Shown here piece after piece: positions 1 to 7,117 of a DNA stretch of 16,182 bases. How positions within the stretch are numbered: the first letter of the stretch is position 1; every line of letters starts with the position of its first letter. This stretch comes from Chloroflexota bacterium (lineage in GTDB: Bacteria > Chloroflexota > Dehalococcoidia > SAR202 > UBA11138), in NCBI GenBank assembly GCA_022566975.1, contig JADFHV010000010.1, positions 1-16,182 of the forward strand. Reading direction: 5' to 3'. The position numbers were made by a program, and so were the translations under genes. Below the pieces are notes generated by a model. The model had not been told where the DNA came from and did no database searches. It saw nothing but the letters and a program-made list of their open reading frames with translations.

Positions 1-50
1 CCTGGCCGAGTCGTATACCGCACCCGCCCCAACCGAGGTACCCTTCGTAG

Positions 51-72
51 GGGCAGACCTGTGTGTCTGCCC
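51..72. repeat. Intergenic hairpin, copy 1 (REP-like)
   Basis: A perfect 8-bp inverted repeat (GGGCAGAC at 51-58, GTCTGCCC at 65-72) encloses a 6-nt loop. It lies about 43 bp beyond the stop of the minus-strand fusion gene, and an identical element follows the paralogue at 7053-7074. No T-run follows on either strand, so it is better described as a REP-like or mRNA-end hairpin than as a canonical intrinsic terminator. Similar GTAGGGGC-headed elements are, from memory, common between genes in Chloroflexota; this was not checked. Confidence 0.6.
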
Positions 73-115
73 TCCGGGAGTGGGGCGCTCATAGAGCACC
101 ACCCCGGCCTCAAGC

Positions 116-3100
116 TCACTCCCTGGGCTCTGTTATGCCGATCACCTGGTCCACCGAAACGTCGTTTAGCACCTGTTTTCTGCCGCTCGGCCAGTTTATG
201 GTGATCTCCTCTATTACAGTCGCGGTCCCAACGCCGAATTCAAGGTCGATGCTATCCATCGAAAGGTAGCTTGAACCGCCCAGTACCTCCTGCACCTGAA
301 TAAGCGGCTCCGTCTCGCCCCTGGGAGTCGTCGTCACATACACTCGCGCTCCGATGCCATCGGCGTTACTGCCGGTGCCATCTATTGCCATACGACCCGT
401 GAGGCGAAGGGAGATCCAGTGGTTGTCTCCACCACCGTTCATCCACACGAATATAGGGCCGCTCTGCAATTCCGTTTTGTTCTTCCCGACGAACACAGGT
501 CCGGTGCTATTGGTGCCAATAAGGTCGACGTACCCATCGCCGTTGAAGTCCCCGTGGGCCAGCCCCTTGCCGTTCTCATGAAACTTTTCCCGGAGCTCTT
601 TGGTCGCGGTGGTGACTTCGGGGTCCCTGGGGTCATAGGAGGCATAATCGACATCCTGGATGTCAAGTAGACGGGCTCGGACCGTGATGTCCTCAAACGA
701 GCCCTGGCCATCGCCCCTGAGCATGTGTCCGGCGCCCGGGTACATGTAGCCCTGCGGTCCCTGACCCCTGCCCCTGGCGGACCCCAGCCAGTAGAGGTCC
801 TGGTCGCCGTCATTATCGAAGTCGAAGAAGGTTGTCCCGAACCCAAAACCATAGGCTGCAAGACCGGTCGGGACTTCCCACGGGGAGACTATGTTGTTGG
901 GGTCGAGGCCATCAGGAGGCATCACGAAGCTGGGCACTATCACTGTAGTGGCGGCCACATCGATGAAATTGCCTACCGACCCCAGACCGGGGACTTCGCG
1001 CGTGCCATCGTTGCGGAGCAGGAAGTGCGCGCACGTGGCCCATTCGAAGCGACCGGAGTATGGGCACTCTCTCCCGGGCTCCACCTCGGGCGGCCTCGTA
1101 AGCGGGTGATAGCCTCCATTCGTGATAAAGATGTCGAGGTCTGCGTCCCCATCATAGTCGCCCACGGCGAAGCCCATCCAGTCCCCGACCAGGTCTATTC
1201 CCATCTCAGTGGCCACCTGGACGAACTTCACGTTCCCCGGAGTCGAGTCGTTCCGGAAAACGAGCAAACGGTCCCCATCGTTGGATAGCCACAGATCGGG
1301 GTCTCCGTCGTCATCGTAGTCAAAAAAGAGGACCGCAAAAGTCTGGCCTGTTGGGTCTCCTACGGGATTTCCCCTGGCGTCTTTGAGCGTCGGGTCGTAC
1401 GCCACGTATGTCCGGCCGGTCTCGGGGTCCTCAAACGTAATCGGGCGGCCCTCCGCGTCGAACCACGTCATCTCAGGGCCCTGGACACCTGCCGACTCGG
1501 CGACGTCCCGGAAGGTAAGGTCTCCGTTGTTGAGGTACAGCACGTTAAAGTGGCCTGGGATAGACAATCGATCAAACTCGAAGAAGTCCTCGGTAAACAG
1601 GTTCCCCACGTAGATGTCCAGCCAGCCATCGCCGTCCACATCGGCGCAGACGATGCTGTTTGCGGAACGCAGGTTGAGATCGTCCCCGAAGGCCGAATCC
1701 GTGATCTCCGTGAACGTTCCGTCTCTATTGTTGACGAACAGCCGGTCCTGGATGGCTGAGTGGAGCCTTCTGGCAGTGTCATCGTCTCCCAGAGCAGACC
1801 TAAAGTCGAGGCTTTTCCCCGCTAACCCTCGCGCGCCAACGTACAGGTCCTGGTATCCATCATTGTTGAGGTCGCAAGCCACCACGCCCGTGCCGTGGCT
1901 CAAGAAAGCCGCTACGCCGGCAGCTTCGGCGACGTTAACGAACGTCCCGTCACCTTCATTCCGGTACAGCAGGTTGGGGTTTTGAAAGCTGTCAGTGACG
2001 TAAAAGTCAAGGTCGCCGTCCCTGTCGTAGTCGAACACAACCACGCCGGGACGCCAGTTCCACACCCGGTCGACCCCGTTCTTGAGAGCATAAGGCGCCA
2101 CGTTGGTAAACGGGGTGACGGGGGCACGCCCCAGACCGAGATAGAACTCCCGGTCGCGATCGCTTTCGGAGATGACGCCGGCGCCATCGTTACTGTCTTC
2201 AGTCGCCTGCTGCGACGCGACGGTCCCCCTGCCGGCAACGGGCGCAAACGGGTCCGAGTTTACTGCGCTGGCGGCCAAGACTCGGGACCCGTCGGGGTTG
2301 AACAGCGGGGCGATGGCCATGACGGCCAGTCCGCCGATCAACGCGACGCTCCACGTGGCCCCGACGAAGGCCGCGGTCGCCCTCCTTGGAAGGACCCTCG
2401 CCAGGCCCCAGAAGGTGATGGGGCCCCCGGCCGCGGCGGCGAACAGCAGGGTGGCGGCCGGCGCGGTCCCCATGCCGACGAGCAGCAACGCCGCCACGAG
2501 GGGAATCTCGAACATCAGGGGAACGTTTATCAGCACGCCTATCGTGGCGGCAACCACGACGCCCGTCGCGTTGTTGCCGAGGAACGTCGACACCGTAGCG
2601 GGACTGAGCCACTGAACAACGAGCCCGCTGGCGAAGGCCGCGACGACCATGATGGGCCCCAACCGGACCAGATACCCAAAGCTGGCCCTGGCCCACAAGA
2701 GGACTCCCTCGAAGATCGCCTCTCGCCAGGAGGCGTCTGGTTCGTCGACGGTGATCGGCGACTCGAGCGGCTCGCTCTCTCGCTCCCGCCTTCCGGCGGC
2801 CATGGCCACCAGGGGGCCGATCAGCAACGCCCCCAAAATACTCAGCGCTATACGCGACCCCGAGAGCATGGGAGCGAAGACCAGAACGGCCATTATCAGG
2901 GCGGGCAGGTTCAGCGTCGCCGAGCCCTGGACGATGGAGATGGTCGCCTCCACGCTGGCGCCTCGCCTGCGAAAGGCGCTCGATATCGGGACTATGCACG
3001 CGGAGCACAGGGTCATCGCCGGGCCGACAATAAGGCCCTTCAACGTCCCCTTCAAGCCTCGGCTTGAAAAGGCTCGACCATCAGAGGTGCTGGGGAAGAG

Positions 3101-3409
3101 GAACGCCTCCGCTACACCCGCCACAAGAAAGGCGAACGTCATGCCGAAGGCGACAAGCTCCAGGTAGGTGAGCGAGAACTCCCACCATCGAGACCACAGG
3201 GTCGTGTCCACACCGGCCTCGATGCAGAACCCCTGGAAGCACTCTATCTTCTCGGAGCCCCTGACCGCCTCGAGGTCGCCCTCGACGACGCCAAACTTGG
3301 GGAGGCGGTTGAATAGGAGGAACAGGGTCAGGAGAACGGCGAACAGAACGAGTCCCGCCGCCCGTTTCTTCCTGGTGACGGTGTTAAATGGGATCAGCCA
3401 GTCTAGCAT
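116..3409 (-). CDS. ArsP/YraQ-like permease fused to FG-GAP/VCBS and ASPIC-UnbV (CRTAC1-like) protein
   Basis: This 1097-residue protein has three parts. Residues ~16-34 are a membrane helix. Residues ~77-370 look like a permease of the ArsP/YraQ family (COG0701 type): several hydrophobic helices, a CSAC motif (C135, C138) followed by VP, and a central charged loop near 206-228. Residues ~415-1000 carry repeated Ca-binding-like loops (DYDRDGD, DVDGDGW, DYDGDAD, DFNGDGY), and the C-terminus is an ASPIC/UnbV domain (DGIGARV, WPSG). C57 and C62 lie between helix 1 and the permease and could form a disulfide or bind a metal. The paralogue at 7118-9427 lacks the permease. The ATG at 3409 is the only reasonable start, because the paralogue's ATG is replaced here by GTC; no clear Shine-Dalgarno precedes it. 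The permease substrate is unknown; ArsP relatives export organoarsenicals, but that should not be assumed. The propeller part is predicted to be extracytoplasmic. Confidence 0.85.
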   Translation of the reverse strand: MLDWLIPFNTVTRKKRAAGLVLFAVLLTLFLLFNRLPKFGVVEGDLEAVRGSEKIECFQGFCIEAGVDTTLWSRWWEFSLTYLELVAFGMTFAFLVAGVAEAFLFPSTSDGRAFSSRGLKGTLKGLIVGPAMTLCSACIVPISSAFRRRGASVEATISIVQGSATLNLPALIMAVLVFAPMLSGSRIALSILGALLIGPLVAMAAGRRERESEPLESPITVDEPDASWREAIFEGVLLWARASFGYLVRLGPIMVVAAFASGLVVQWLSPATVSTFLGNNATGVVVAATIGVLINVPLMFEIPLVAALLLVGMGTAPAATLLFAAAAGGPITFWGLARVLPRRATAAFVGATWSVALIGGLAVMAIAPLFNPDGSRVLAASAVNSDPFAPVAGRGTVASQQATEDSNDGAGVISESDRDREFYLGLGRAPVTPFTNVAPYALKNGVDRVWNWRPGVVVFDYDRDGDLDFYVTDSFQNPNLLYRNEGDGTFVNVAEAAGVAAFLSHGTGVVACDLNNDGYQDLYVGARGLAGKSLDFRSALGDDDTARRLHSAIQDRLFVNNRDGTFTEITDSAFGDDLNLRSANSIVCADVDGDGWLDIYVGNLFTEDFFEFDRLSIPGHFNVLYLNNGDLTFRDVAESAGVQGPEMTWFDAEGRPITFEDPETGRTYVAYDPTLKDARGNPVGDPTGQTFAVLFFDYDDDGDPDLWLSNDGDRLLVFRNDSTPGNVKFVQVATEMGIDLVGDWMGFAVGDYDGDADLDIFITNGGYHPLTRPPEVEPGRECPYSGRFEWATCAHFLLRNDGTREVPGLGSVGNFIDVAATTVIVPSFVMPPDGLDPNNIVSPWEVPTGLAAYGFGFGTTFFDFDNDGDQDLYWLGSARGRGQGPQGYMYPGAGHMLRGDGQGSFEDITVRARLLDIQDVDYASYDPRDPEVTTATKELREKFHENGKGLAHGDFNGDGYVDLIGTNSTGPVFVGKNKTELQSGPIFVWMNGGGDNHWISLRLTGRMAIDGTGSNADGIGARVYVTTTPRGETEPLIQVQEVLGGSSYLSMDSIDLEFGVGTATVIEEITINWPSGRKQVLNDVSVDQVIGITEPRE
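2277..3312 (-). other. Extra permease-coding segment absent from the paralogue
   Basis: Alignment with the paralogue at 7118-9427 holds through the first helix (to about 3312) and resumes at about 2277, where both copies read a GGTCCGAGT-containing Ala/Ser/Asp linker. The ~1.03 kb between encodes the cysteine pair and the complete permease domain. No inverted repeats or target duplications were seen at either edge, so a transposon origin is not supported. Edges are uncertain by about 20 bp. Either the left copy gained the domain or the right copy lost it. Confidence 0.7.
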
Positions 3410-3564
3410 GGGACAGAAACGCCCTGCTCAGCGGGTAGGCCCCGGTAGACGGCACCGGTGGCATCCACACGGAAGCCGCTCGTCGCTTTGCACGCTCGTC
3501 TGGATAGGCCGGGCTCCAGGGCGTCGCGCAGGCCGTCACCGATGAGGTTTACGAAAACTTTCAC
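3403..3564 (-). pseudogene. dppC 3'-end remnant, open as a 53-codon frame
   Basis: Bases 3492-3553 match the dppC terminus at 9541-9602 without gaps, 58 of 62 identical. They encode VNLIGDGLRDALEPGLSRRA against VNLIGDGLRDALDPRISRRA in the intact gene. The dppC stop TAA is TGC here, so the frame runs on to a TAG at 3403-3405. It could start at a GTG at 3562-3564 and would overlap the fusion gene's start as ATGCTAG. Without the rest of DppC it cannot form a permease. It is most simply a deletion scar, but a short leader peptide coupled to the downstream start is possible. The GTG lies only a few bases from the predicted -10, so translation from it is doubtful. Confidence 0.75.
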
Positions 3565-3566
3565 CA

Positions 3567-3595
3567 ATTATCCCCCACGGAATGCGCTACGTCAA
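3567..3595 (-). promoter_or_regulatory. Sigma-70-type promoter for the fusion gene
   Basis: On the minus strand, -35 TTGACG (3590-3595), a 17-bp spacer and -10 GATAAT (3567-3572) predict transcription starting near 3560, with about 150 nt of leader before the ATG at 3409. The element aligns ungapped with the promoter of the binding-protein operon at 13414-13442: 3566-3623 matches 13413-13470 at 43 of 58 positions by hand count. The two hexamers are identical, while the spacer has changed at several positions. That pattern suggests the promoter is functional in both places. Confidence 0.75.
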
Positions 3596-3623
3596 CGAGA
3601 TGGTTGTCGGATTCATCCACCGG

Positions 3624-3850
3624 CGTGGCAACAGCCACAACCGCTACCCGTCCGAACGCCGGTTTCACGACTACCCGTATCCCGCGCAGGAGCGGGAGAG
3701 GATTGACAGGCACCAAAGACCGGCGGTAAGCTCCGACTACCTCATTCGCACCCTGTTATCGGCTCACCCCGCTATCGGCATGGGGCGGCCGAAAATGGGG
3801 AACCCCGGATAAGGGGACAGGAAGATGTCCGGAGGGGTGGTTGAAGGACG
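3624..3850. other. Intergenic region upstream of the diheme gene
   Basis: This is the rest of the 441-bp gap between divergent genes; no convincing gene was seen. It holds a 6-bp-stem hairpin (TCCCGC at 3680-3685, GCGGGA at 3692-3697), a TTGACA box at 3703-3708, a pair of TATCGGC heptamers about 16 bp apart near 3759-3781, and the Shine-Dalgarno AAGGA just before the TTG start at 3851. Similarity to the SBP upstream region fades by about 3623. Confidence 0.5.
3703..3732 (+). promoter_or_regulatory. Possible promoter for the diheme/propeller pair
   Basis: A perfect TTGACA (3703-3708) lies 18 bp from a poor -10, TAAGCT (3727-3732), with the TTG start about 120 bp further on. It was chosen because it is the only consensus -35 in the gap on this strand; the weak -10 keeps the call tentative. 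Confidence 0.3.
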
Positions 3851-5452
3851 TTGCGGCGAACTAAGTATTCAGTTTACTGGCTGGCGGCGGCCCTGTCTTT
3901 GGCCCTCTTTGCCTCTGCGTGCGGCGGCGACGGTGACGAGGAGCTCGCTGCGCTGACCATCGGCGACGCACCGGCGCTAACGGTGCACACCAGCCAGGCT
4001 GCGGTGGAGCGCGGCGACCTGGGGCTGGAAGAGGTCCTCGAGAGGGGTGAGGCCATGTTTACGACCTCGTTCAACACGCTGGACGGGGCGGGCAGGCCCG
4101 AGACCACCGACACCAGCGACAGCAACTTCCGTCCGCGCCAAGAGTTCCCCAACAACTTCAACCGGATCTCCGGCCCCGATGCCAACTCGTGCGTAGCGTG
4201 CCACAGCGTTCCACGCCCTGGCGGTGGTGGGGACAACTCCAGCAACGTCTTCGTGCTGGCGGACCGCTTCCCCTTCGTGAACTTCGATATGGGCGAGGGA
4301 GATGGCTTCGAGAACCTCGCCCTGGACACGATAGGAGATGAGCGAGCCGCCCTCGGCGTCTTCGGCGCCGGGTTCATCGAGATGCTGGCTCGCGAGATGA
4401 CCCTGGAGCTCCAGAGCATCCAGCAGGAAGCCACCAGCGAGGCCAAATCAGCGGGCGCGCCGGTGACCAGGGACCTCGTCGCCAAAGGGGTCAGCTTCGG
4501 CAGCATCACCACCCGGCCCGATGGGACTATCGACACAAGCCAGGTGGACGGGGTGGACTCGGACCTGATAATCAAGCCTTTCATGCAGAAGGGGGTCATA
4601 GTCTCACTCCGCGAGTTCGTGGTAAAGGCCCTGAATCAGCACTTCGGCATGCAGGCCGTCGAGCGCTTCGGCGACGGAGAGGACCCGGATGCCGACAGCG
4701 TGAGGGACGAGATCACTCGCGGCGACGTCACTGCGCTGGTGATGTTTCTGGCGACGTTCCCACCACCGGGACGCGTGATGCCCCCTCATCCGGAGGCACG
4801 GGCCGCCGCCGAGCGAGGGGAGAAACTGTTCGAGGCGATAGCGTGCACGACGTGCCATATCCCGAACCTGCGCCTGAACAATCCGGTGTTCAGCGAGCCC
4901 AACCCCTTCAACCCGGTTGGTAAGCTCCAGGTCAGCGAGGTCGACAACGCCGTAACCGCCGACCTGACGGCGGAGGGCCCCACGCCCCGTCTGAAGAGAG
5001 AGCCTGATGGGAGCGTGATAGTCCCGGCCTTCACCGACCTCAAGCGGCACGACATGGGTGACACCCTGAACAACGAGCCACTGGAGCAGGGGGGGGTCCC
5101 CACGGAGCAGTGGCTTACACGGAAGCTATGGGGCTTTGCCAACGAGCCTCCCTTCCTGCACCACGGCCGTGCCACCCTGATCTCCGAGGCCATCATGGCG
5201 CACGGGGGCGAGGCGCAGGGAGCGCGTGACGCCTTCGATGCCTTGCCTGGCAACGACCAGGCGGCCGTCATCGAGTTCTTGAAGACCCTGAGGTCCCTTC
5301 CCGAAGAGGGTGTGGTCGGCACGGAGGACGGTGATGGGAGCGGCGCCGGCTGGTTTTTCGCTGGAGCCGGCACCGGCGTGACCCTGGTGCTGCTTGGCGG
5401 CGTAGCTTTCGTGTTCATGAGGAGGCGCGCCGCCGGCGGCAGCGCGCACTGA
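3851..5452 (+). CDS. Diheme c-type cytochrome lipoprotein, DHOR family (putative peroxidase/oxidoreductase)
   Basis: This 533-residue protein starts at TTG; AAGGA lies about 5 nt upstream and no in-frame ATG fits the signal peptide. Residues 1-24 form a lipoprotein signal with C24 after ASA. There are two haem c sites, CVACH (114-118) and CTTCH (332-336). The C-terminal third has the DHOR-family pattern: LKRHDMG, LWGFANEPPFLHHGRA, then AHGGEA. DHOR (DUF1111) proteins are related to diheme peroxidases and act outside the cytoplasmic membrane; the substrate here is unknown. Unusually, a C-terminal hydrophobic helix (~500-523) followed by RRR adds a second membrane anchor. The propeller gene follows 92 bp downstream on the same strand and is probably cotranscribed. 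The family call is firm; the exact reaction is not. Confidence 0.85.
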   Translation: MRRTKYSVYWLAAALSLALFASACGGDGDEELAALTIGDAPALTVHTSQAAVERGDLGLEEVLERGEAMFTTSFNTLDGAGRPETTDTSDSNFRPRQEFPNNFNRISGPDANSCVACHSVPRPGGGGDNSSNVFVLADRFPFVNFDMGEGDGFENLALDTIGDERAALGVFGAGFIEMLAREMTLELQSIQQEATSEAKSAGAPVTRDLVAKGVSFGSITTRPDGTIDTSQVDGVDSDLIIKPFMQKGVIVSLREFVVKALNQHFGMQAVERFGDGEDPDADSVRDEITRGDVTALVMFLATFPPPGRVMPPHPEARAAAERGEKLFEAIACTTCHIPNLRLNNPVFSEPNPFNPVGKLQVSEVDNAVTADLTAEGPTPRLKREPDGSVIVPAFTDLKRHDMGDTLNNEPLEQGGVPTEQWLTRKLWGFANEPPFLHHGRATLISEAIMAHGGEAQGARDAFDALPGNDQAAVIEFLKTLRSLPEEGVVGTEDGDGSGAGWFFAGAGTGVTLVLLGGVAFVFMRRRAAGGSAH

Positions 5453-5544
5453 TTCCTTCTCCAGCGCCCGTTTGCCAACGCATGAGAAACCGCGGGCTTC
5501 GCAGTGACGTTTCTACCAGCTAGCCACGGTTCCCAGCAGGCGAG

Positions 5545-7002
5545 ATGAGCAGACCGGTCCAGCTTGCGGCCCTTGCTGTCCTCCTGTCCGCAATCATCGC
5601 GGCCATCGCCGTAGTAGCGGCGCTGAGCGACGACGATGACACGCCGTTGACGGCGGAGTCGCCCTCCGAGCAACCGGCGACCTCGGGGGGCCCCACACCC
5701 TCCGCAGCTACCCCTGAAGGCGAAGACACCGACGACGCGCCAGTTGGCCCGCCTCGAGAGGAAGAGTCCGCAGACTCCGGTCCGCCCACCGGCGAGAAGT
5801 CCGACGAGAGTGCCCAAGACGACGATACCCCACCGATTCCGACCTCCGACCTGATCGTCTACAACACCCTGGACGGACAGATAGCCATCACCGAGCCGGA
5901 CGGGTCCATGAGCTGGACGATCACCCCCGACGAAGGCTTCTTCGCGTGGCCCCTCTGGTCCCCCGACATGGGCCGCATCGCCTTCTCCGGAAGGACGCTC
6001 AGACTCGACGGGACCGAGGCACTGTCCCTGTTCGTCTATAGCCTGGAGGACAACCGAACGCGGGTCGTATACACCAACGAGCGCGGCATGGGGCCCATAC
6101 TCCCGACAATGCCGCACTACCTGTACTGGTCGCCGGACGGTACCCGACTGGCGTTCATAGCCAGCGTCTCCGTTGGACTCACGCTTTTCGTGGCCGACCG
6201 CGACGCGGACGGCAACGCTACGGTCGTGCTCAGGACCGAACCTCTGTACGAGTCATGGTCCCCCGACTCGAGCCGGCTGCTCGTACATGGTGGCGCCGAC
6301 CACTACCTGATCGACTTGCGGAACGGACCTATGTCCATCACGAATCTGGACGCGAAGGCGATCAACTATCGTGTGCCGGCGTGGTCACCCTCCGATAGCC
6401 AGATATTGCTCGTGTCGCAAGATGCCGACGGCTCCGGTGGGCTGTACGCGTCTGATGCGATCACCTTAGACCTCAGGTTGGTGGAGGAGACTCCCGGGGA
6501 GGCAGCCTTTCTCTGGTCTCCAGACGGCGAGCTGCTGGCAGTGGCGCACTCGGAAGTCCCCGGGAGTCTGGTTTACCAGGGGATCAGGTTCTTTTCCCGC
6601 GGCGGCGAGCCTCAGGCTATGAGGGTCGATGAACCCGTGCTGGCATTCTTCTGGTCGCCGGACGGCTCTAGGCTCGCCTACGTGACCGAGGGAGAGGGCG
6701 AGGGCTTCAATCGATGGATGGTGCTGGACGTCCGAGACGGCGAACGCTGGGCAATAGCCGACTTCATTCCATCCGGCGCCCAGGCAACCGTGTTCCGCTT
6801 GTTCGACCAGTTCGCCTACTCCCACTTACCCTGGTCGCCGGACAGCGCCTCTCTGGTCTTCTCGGGTACGCTCCAAACGGAGGGGGTGCCCGCTCCCGTG
6901 GCACGGCAGCAGCCGCCCCAGATCGTAGTGGCCGATGCGGGTCCGGTCCCGGCGGCGGACGTCATCGCCGACGGGTTCCTGGCGTTCTGGTCACCCCGCT
7001 GA
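5545..7002 (+). CDS. Membrane-anchored PD40/TolB-like beta-propeller protein
   Basis: This 485-residue protein begins with a hydrophobic helix (~6-27) with no lipobox Cys, so it is probably a signal anchor. An acidic, Pro/Ser-rich linker (~29-105) follows. Residues ~108-485 carry eight WSP motifs at W138, W195, W238, W280, W324, W370, W430 and W482, most followed by D and a small strand such as GTRLAF or GSRLAY. This is the signature of WD40-like PD40 repeats found in TolB and related propellers. Such domains bind proteins or ligands; there are no catalytic residues to assign. It ends with WSPR and a TGA, right where the duplicated segment begins. It follows the diheme lipoprotein and is probably in the same transcript, so a scaffold role beside it is plausible but inferred. 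The ATG has only a weak AGG-type ribosome site. Confidence 0.8.
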   Translation: MSRPVQLAALAVLLSAIIAAIAVVAALSDDDDTPLTAESPSEQPATSGGPTPSAATPEGEDTDDAPVGPPREEESADSGPPTGEKSDESAQDDDTPPIPTSDLIVYNTLDGQIAITEPDGSMSWTITPDEGFFAWPLWSPDMGRIAFSGRTLRLDGTEALSLFVYSLEDNRTRVVYTNERGMGPILPTMPHYLYWSPDGTRLAFIASVSVGLTLFVADRDADGNATVVLRTEPLYESWSPDSSRLLVHGGADHYLIDLRNGPMSITNLDAKAINYRVPAWSPSDSQILLVSQDADGSGGLYASDAITLDLRLVEETPGEAAFLWSPDGELLAVAHSEVPGSLVYQGIRFFSRGGEPQAMRVDEPVLAFFWSPDGSRLAYVTEGEGEGFNRWMVLDVRDGERWAIADFIPSGAQATVFRLFDQFAYSHLPWSPDSASLVFSGTLQTEGVPAPVARQQPPQIVVADAGPVPAADVIADGFLAFWSPR

Positions 7003-7052
7003 GGCCGAGTCGTATACCGCGCCCACCACCAACCGAGATATACCCTTCGTAG

Positions 7053-7074
7053 GGGCAGACCTGTGTGTCTGCCC
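7053..7074. terminator. Intergenic hairpin, copy 2
   Basis: The 8-bp stem (GGGCAGAC/GTCTGCCC) and 6-nt loop are identical to those at 51-72. Here the hairpin lies between two converging genes, 50 bp after the propeller stop and 43 bp after the CRTAC stop, so it could end or protect transcripts from both sides. There is no T-run, so terminator function is uncertain. Confidence 0.45.
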
Positions 7075-7083
7075 TCCGGGAGT

Positions 7084-7107
7084 GGGGCGCTCATAGAGCA
7101 CCGCCCC
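7084..7107. terminator. Second hairpin between converging genes
   Basis: GGGGCG (7084-7089) pairs with CGCCCC (7102-7107) and CTC with GAG around an ATA loop, with a CAC bulge on one side. In the left copy the equivalent arm reads CACCCC and pairs less well. With the neighbouring hairpin it fills the 115-bp gap between the stop codons. Confidence 0.35.
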
Positions 7108-7117
7108 GGCCTCAAGC

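Larger units (their letters stand above)
4..3553. repeat. Left copy of a large duplicated segment
   Basis: This stretch is homologous to ~7005-9602. It covers the 3' flank, the CRTAC1-like gene, its 5' leader and a 62-bp piece of the dppC 3' end. Similarity starts within the first few bases of the window, just where the right copy follows the stop codon of the propeller gene, so the repeat may continue off the left edge. The 74 bases from 121 differ from the right copy at one position. The main structural difference is about 1.03 kb of extra sequence (~2277-3312) that encodes a permease domain. Confidence 0.9.

Noticed and set aside
1895..3067. Long plus-strand open frame (390 codons)
   Set aside because: It lies antisense to the permease-fusion gene; its translation is Arg/Gly/Asp-rich with no recognisable domain, a usual shadow of GC-rich coding DNA.
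2277..3312. Permease segment as a mobile element insertion
   Set aside because: It has no transposase, terminal inverted repeats or target duplication, and the reading frame is preserved at both edges.
116..3409. Naming the fusion permease an arsenic exporter
   Set aside because: The motif is CSAC rather than the CSC I associate with ArsP, and there are no ars genes nearby; family resemblance does not fix the substrate.
3492..3553. Remnant as an attachment site or integration scar
   Set aside because: The sequence is dppC coding DNA with no tRNA or integrase nearby; deletion after duplication explains it better.
3759..3781. TATCGGC direct repeat as a regulator site or CRISPR-like unit
   Set aside because: There are only two heptamers; too short and too few to support a site or array.
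4786..6117. Long minus-strand open frame (443 codons)
   Set aside because: It is antisense across the diheme and propeller genes, whose haem and WSPD motifs prove the plus strand; the antisense product has no coherent features.
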